From Aquirhabdus sp. (lineage in GTDB: Bacteria; Pseudomonadota; Gammaproteobacteria; Pseudomonadales; Moraxellaceae), in the NCBI GenBank assembly GCA_030150135.1, contig JASLGO010000042.1, positions 1-47,192 of the forward strand: a stretch of DNA of 47,192 bases, given 5' to 3'. The notes below the pieces were generated by a model. That model was not told the DNA's origin, did no database searches, and saw only the letters and a list, made by a program, of their open reading frames with translations. The translations under genes were made by a program, and so were the position numbers. Below are positions 44,363 through 47,192 of the stretch, piece after piece; positions within the stretch are counted from its first letter, which is position 1; every line of letters begins with the position of its first letter.

Positions 44363-45796
44363 TCATTCGACCAATCCAACGTCCCTTTTTTCTTGGACTG
44401 GCTCGTCATGTGGGAGTTGCCAGAATATCCAAGCGGCTGCGGAAGTCATGAGACCCACACAAATAAATGTCGAGTGAAACGCTTGCAATGCATGAGCTGT
44501 GCTGCCGATAAATTCACTAAAACCTGCCAATATTGCCGCTGCGCTGGCTACACCTAAACTCATGGATAGCATCATGATCATCGAGAGTAGACTGTTGCCA
44601 CTACTGGCAAGTTTGTCGTCAAGGTCTTTTAGCGATAGTGTATTCATACAGGTGAATTGTAGAGAGTTAAAAAATCCAAATAAACCCATATGTAAGACGC
44701 GCAACCATGGTGGTTCACTGGCGTTCATTAACGCAAAGCTAGCTATACTGAATCCAACAAGAACTGTATTAACCACAAGGACTTGTCGATAACCAAAATG
44801 GCGGACTAAAGGTGTTGTAAATTGTTTGGATAGCATCGCAGCCAGTGCAACTGGAATCATCATCATTCCAGCTTCGGCGGGTGTGTGTCCTAAGCTCACT
44901 TGCAATAAGAGTGGAAGTAGAAAAGGCATACTCCCACTGCCAATCCGTGCAAATAGATTGCCTAAAACGCCAATTCGATAACTGGGTACAGTGAATAGCT
45001 TGAGACTAAATAGTGCCTGATCACCTTGGCGCACTGCATGGAGCCAATATGCGGTCAGCGTTGCAAAAGCAAAAACCAAAAGGACCATAATGAGTGCATG
45101 AGGCAACCCCATTTCAGACAAGCCATCAAGTGCAATGGATAAGCCGACCATGCTGCTGGTCAACAGTAAATATCCAGTCGCATCAAATGAGATTTGTTCG
45201 GGATTACGCAAGTCGGGCATATAACGTAATGTCGCTGTTGCCCCCAGGATACCAATCGGCACATTAATCAGAAAAATCCAATGCCATGATGCAGCCTCGA
45301 CTAACCAACCGCCTAAAGTTGGACCAATCAGTGGACCCACTAGACCTGGTACAGTAATGAAACTCATCGCAGGCAAAAACAAAGATCGTGGCAATGCACG
45401 CAAGATTGCAAGCCGCCCGACGGGGAGTAGCATTGCACCGCCAATACCTTGTACGACACGTGAGATGACCAGTAAATTCAGACTGGGCGAACTTGCACAC
45501 AGTACTGAACCTAACGTAAAAAACACGATCGCCATAAAGAATATTTTTCGAGTCCCAATGCGGTCGGCTAACCAACCGCTTGCGGGAATAATGATTGCCA
45601 TGGTCAGCATATAGGCAATGATGACGGATTGCATGCGCAATGGGCTTTCACCCAGACTGCGTGCCATGGCTGGCAGGGCAGTATTGACGATTGTTGAATC
45701 TAATGCCTGCATAAAGAAGCCCATCGCGACCAGCCAGAGTAAAGGCTTGTAGTGCGGATGAGTATCTGAATGAGGATTGCTGTGCATAGTTGCCAT
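44363..45796 (-). CDS. mdtD: MdtD-like MFS multidrug exporter (DHA2 family)
   Basis: This MFS protein of about 477 residues and 14 predicted helices is close to MdtD of Escherichia coli: LVAMGFFMQALDSTIVNTALPAMARSLGESPL, the motif ASGWLADRIGTRKIFF, and GVGGAMLLPVGRLAILR-like and GPLIGPTLGGWLVEAASWHWIFLINVPIG segments. It should use the proton gradient to export drugs or metabolites. ATG 45796 or 45787 is a better start than TTG 45823. In E. coli mdtD sits with mdtABC and baeSR; here a two-component system follows but mdtABC is absent from the window. Confidence 0.88.
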   Translation of the reverse strand: MATMHSNPHSDTHPHYKPLLWLVAMGFFMQALDSTIVNTALPAMARSLGESPLRMQSVIIAYMLTMAIIIPASGWLADRIGTRKIFFMAIVFFTLGSVLCASSPSLNLLVISRVVQGIGGAMLLPVGRLAILRALPRSLFLPAMSFITVPGLVGPLIGPTLGGWLVEAASWHWIFLINVPIGILGATATLRYMPDLRNPEQISFDATGYLLLTSSMVGLSIALDGLSEMGLPHALIMVLLVFAFATLTAYWLHAVRQGDQALFSLKLFTVPSYRIGVLGNLFARIGSGSMPFLLPLLLQVSLGHTPAEAGMMMIPVALAAMLSKQFTTPLVRHFGYRQVLVVNTVLVGFSIASFALMNASEPPWLRVLHMGLFGFFNSLQFTCMNTLSLKDLDDKLASSGNSLLSMIMMLSMSLGVASAAAILAGFSEFIGSTAHALQAFHSTFICVGLMTSAAAWIFWQLPHDEPVQEKRDVGLVE

Positions 45797-46072
45797 GGCC
45801 GAGTTGTGTTTCTTGGGTGTCAAAGATTTCTAAGACATTATGATTATGTCATTGTTTTGATCATGAATTGTGAGTGTGGTTTTATGAAATTAAGTTAATA
45901 AAAAAGAGTGAGTCATGATAAATATCAAAAAAGAAACATGAACATTAATTAATCTAATTAATCGCGATAATTGTAAAAATCAATGATTGTATTTTGTGTT
46001 TTTATGGTAAAATCGTAACAGATGTGATTATCTATATTTATTTAAATTTCCATCGTGTGCATGGAGAGTTTT

Positions 46073-46252
46073 ATGTCCAGCGATAATAAGAACCAATTGG
46101 AACCAGTAGAATCGGGTGTTACAGATTTGGACGATAATCAAAACTATAACTATATTGATATGACCAAGGCGCTCATATTCAGTCTCGCGGTGATTGCGCT
46201 TGGTTTGGTGATTGTACTTGCCGAGATTTGGATTTCATCCCCTACTCAGTAA
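46073..46252 (+). CDS. Small single-pass membrane protein
   Basis: This 59-residue protein has an acidic hydrophilic N-terminus (MSSDNKNQLEPVESGVTDLD) and a C-terminal membrane helix (ALIFSLAVIALGLVIVLAEIWI). GGAGAG lies at the right distance before ATG 46073; an upstream GTG in frame (46055) is less likely. No family is recognised. The AT-rich gap of about 275 bp before it holds its promoter and that of the divergent exporter. Confidence 0.6.
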   Translation: MSSDNKNQLEPVESGVTDLDDNQNYNYIDMTKALIFSLAVIALGLVIVLAEIWISSPTQ

Positions 46253-46423
46253 TCATCGTTTTAGTGGTGTTTTTTGTTGACCGTCGATGACTTGGTTTTA
46301 TCGATGGGATTACAGTCTGTGAAAAATGCTGGCATACTCAAGTGACTGATTCCAATTTTTGAGTTTTGATTTTGCGATCGAATCTTGAATTTGGTTTGAC
46401 GTTATTTTTAATGAGAGGTCATC

Positions 46424-46720
46424 ATGACGGATCATGATCACGAATCAAGCGAACTCAAGCTTAGCGACCAAAATATTAATAATCAAAACACACTTGCGCC
46501 TGAACAGCAGGCGTTGCAGCAACTTGCGATGCAACTGCATCGACCGCCACAGAGTCTGGCTGCTTTTTCTCATCTTTCAGTTGATCAATTAAACTGGCTT
46601 ACGGCTCGTGTGGAGCTGATGTGTCAGCGTGAAGATGCACGATTGCGCGATGAGCTCAATCAGGCTATTCCAAGATTCTTACGACCTTTATTCCTACGTC
46701 GTTTAAGGAGTTCGTCATGA
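46424..46720 (+). CDS. Hypothetical protein
   Basis: This 98-residue protein has an acidic, low-complexity start (MTDHDHESSELKLSDQN) and an alpha-helical C-terminal half (LSVDQLNWLTARVELMCQREDARLRDELNQAIPRFLRP-like, ending in basic residues). GAGAGG lies before ATG 46424. I do not recognise a family. Its stop codon overlaps the next start (ATGA), so the two form an operon. Confidence 0.65.
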   Translation: MTDHDHESSELKLSDQNINNQNTLAPEQQALQQLAMQLHRPPQSLAAFSHLSVDQLNWLTARVELMCQREDARLRDELNQAIPRFLRPLFLRRLRSSS

Positions 46721-47192
46721 GTCGATTAGCCAATCAGGCGGAGTTGATGAAACTGGCTGCTGCGATGGAAGTACCCATAGAACAGATCAAATTTTTAGCA
46801 GAAGTTCCTCCTCAAGCGCTACGCCATTTTAGAACAGCCATGATTGATCGAGTCTTTGATCAGCAGCAGTTATTATTTCGATGGTTCGCGGCATGGGTGC
46901 GCTGGATTCCAATTTGGTTTTCAGTCTTGATGGTGCGTTTCTGGTTGGGTCGAGTGCTTGCGACGCGCATTGCGAGTGCGCTTCCTGCGTGGCGAGCTGC
47001 CTCAATTGCTCAGCATGTACCAACTGAGTTTATGGCAGATATTGCCAAAGGACTCGATCCACGTATGACGCGTGAGCTGGTTCGTTTATTGTCATCTACG
47101 CAAGTACAAGCAATCGCCAATGTTTTACTTCAACGTCGAGATTTTATGACGATGGGGCGATTTGTTGGGCTGTTGCCAGATCAGGTGATTCG
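46717..47192 (+). CDS. Hypothetical protein, 3' end outside window
   Basis: This frame runs open to the window edge (158 residues seen). It begins MSRLANQAELMKLAAAMEVP and has a hydrophobic central segment (WVRWIPIWFSVLMVRFWLG) and helical flanks (LDPRMTRELVRLLSSTQVQAIANVLLQRRDFMTMGRFVGLLPDQVI) reminiscent of helical N-domains of MgtE-like proteins, but the match is weak. A GGAG ribosome site precedes ATG 46717, which overlaps the stop of the previous gene by 4 bp. Confidence 0.7.
   Translation, partial: MSRLANQAELMKLAAAMEVPIEQIKFLAEVPPQALRHFRTAMIDRVFDQQQLLFRWFAAWVRWIPIWFSVLMVRFWLGRVLATRIASALPAWRAASIAQHVPTEFMADIAKGLDPRMTRELVRLLSSTQVQAIANVLLQRRDFMTMGRFVGLLPDQVI

Noticed and set aside
1..47192. 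CRISPR arrays, tRNA or rRNA genes and insertion sequences
   Set aside because: No spaced repeats of CRISPR type, no cloverleaf genes other than tmRNA and no transposase frames were seen.

Overview
The window looks like a chromosome segment of a gammaproteobacterium of moderate GC content, most likely a member of the Moraxellaceae related to Acinetobacter. The reasons are the pilU/pilT retraction ATPases, a Mg-type HemB, an MdtD-type exporter, Acinetobacter-like porins, and a one-piece tmRNA whose tag reads ANDETYALAA. Species cannot be fixed from the sequence alone.

Layout. Positions 1-8.6 kb: a peptide-type ABC importer operon, with two paralogous family-5 binding proteins (the first cut by the window edge), a metallo-beta-lactamase-fold hydrolase, two permeases and a double-ATPase protein. 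8.6-11.9 kb: a porin whose leader RNA ends in a strong intrinsic terminator, divergent from a NIT-ANTAR antitermination regulator; together they look like a nitrate/nitrite-responsive antitermination switch. 11.9-24.2 kb: core genes (pilU, pilT, yggS, dsbD, an aldo/keto reductase with a LysR regulator, hemB, a thioesterase, a small Cys-cluster protein, a small outer-membrane protein, glpK).

24.3-about 37.95 kb: tmRNA followed by an integrated island. It carries a tyrosine integrase directly downstream of ssrA, an XRE repressor with a three-repeat operator, an AlpA-like protein, a DUF3631 ATPase, a defence cargo, and an inovirus Gp2/YagK-like replication protein. An imperfect copy of the tmRNA 3' end near 37.94 kb is the best candidate for the right attachment site. 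No capsid, terminase or lysis genes are visible, so this is a satellite-like or integrative element, not a complete prophage.

The defence cargo is the most interesting part. Two Pycsar-like modules lie tail to tail. The right module (minus strand, 32.1-33.3 kb) is a standard single-domain cyclase (PycC) plus a membrane effector (PycTM). The left module (plus strand, 28.6-31.9 kb) is unusual: a tandem two-domain class III cyclase whose catalytic residues appear split between the domains, a ubiquitin-conjugating-enzyme-like (E2-like) protein with a Cys-rich tail overlapping the cyclase gene, and a cyclic-nucleotide-binding TIR effector (PycTIR-like). E2-like partners are known from CBASS but there is no CD-NTase here, so this may be an E2-assisted Pycsar variant.

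38-47.2 kb: chromosomal genes again, namely a geranylgeranyl-reductase-family flavoprotein, an M66-like metalloprotease lipoprotein with a 36-bp tandem repeat, a small membrane protein, an OmpR-type two-component system downstream of an MdtD-like exporter, and three small or unknown genes, the last running off the window.
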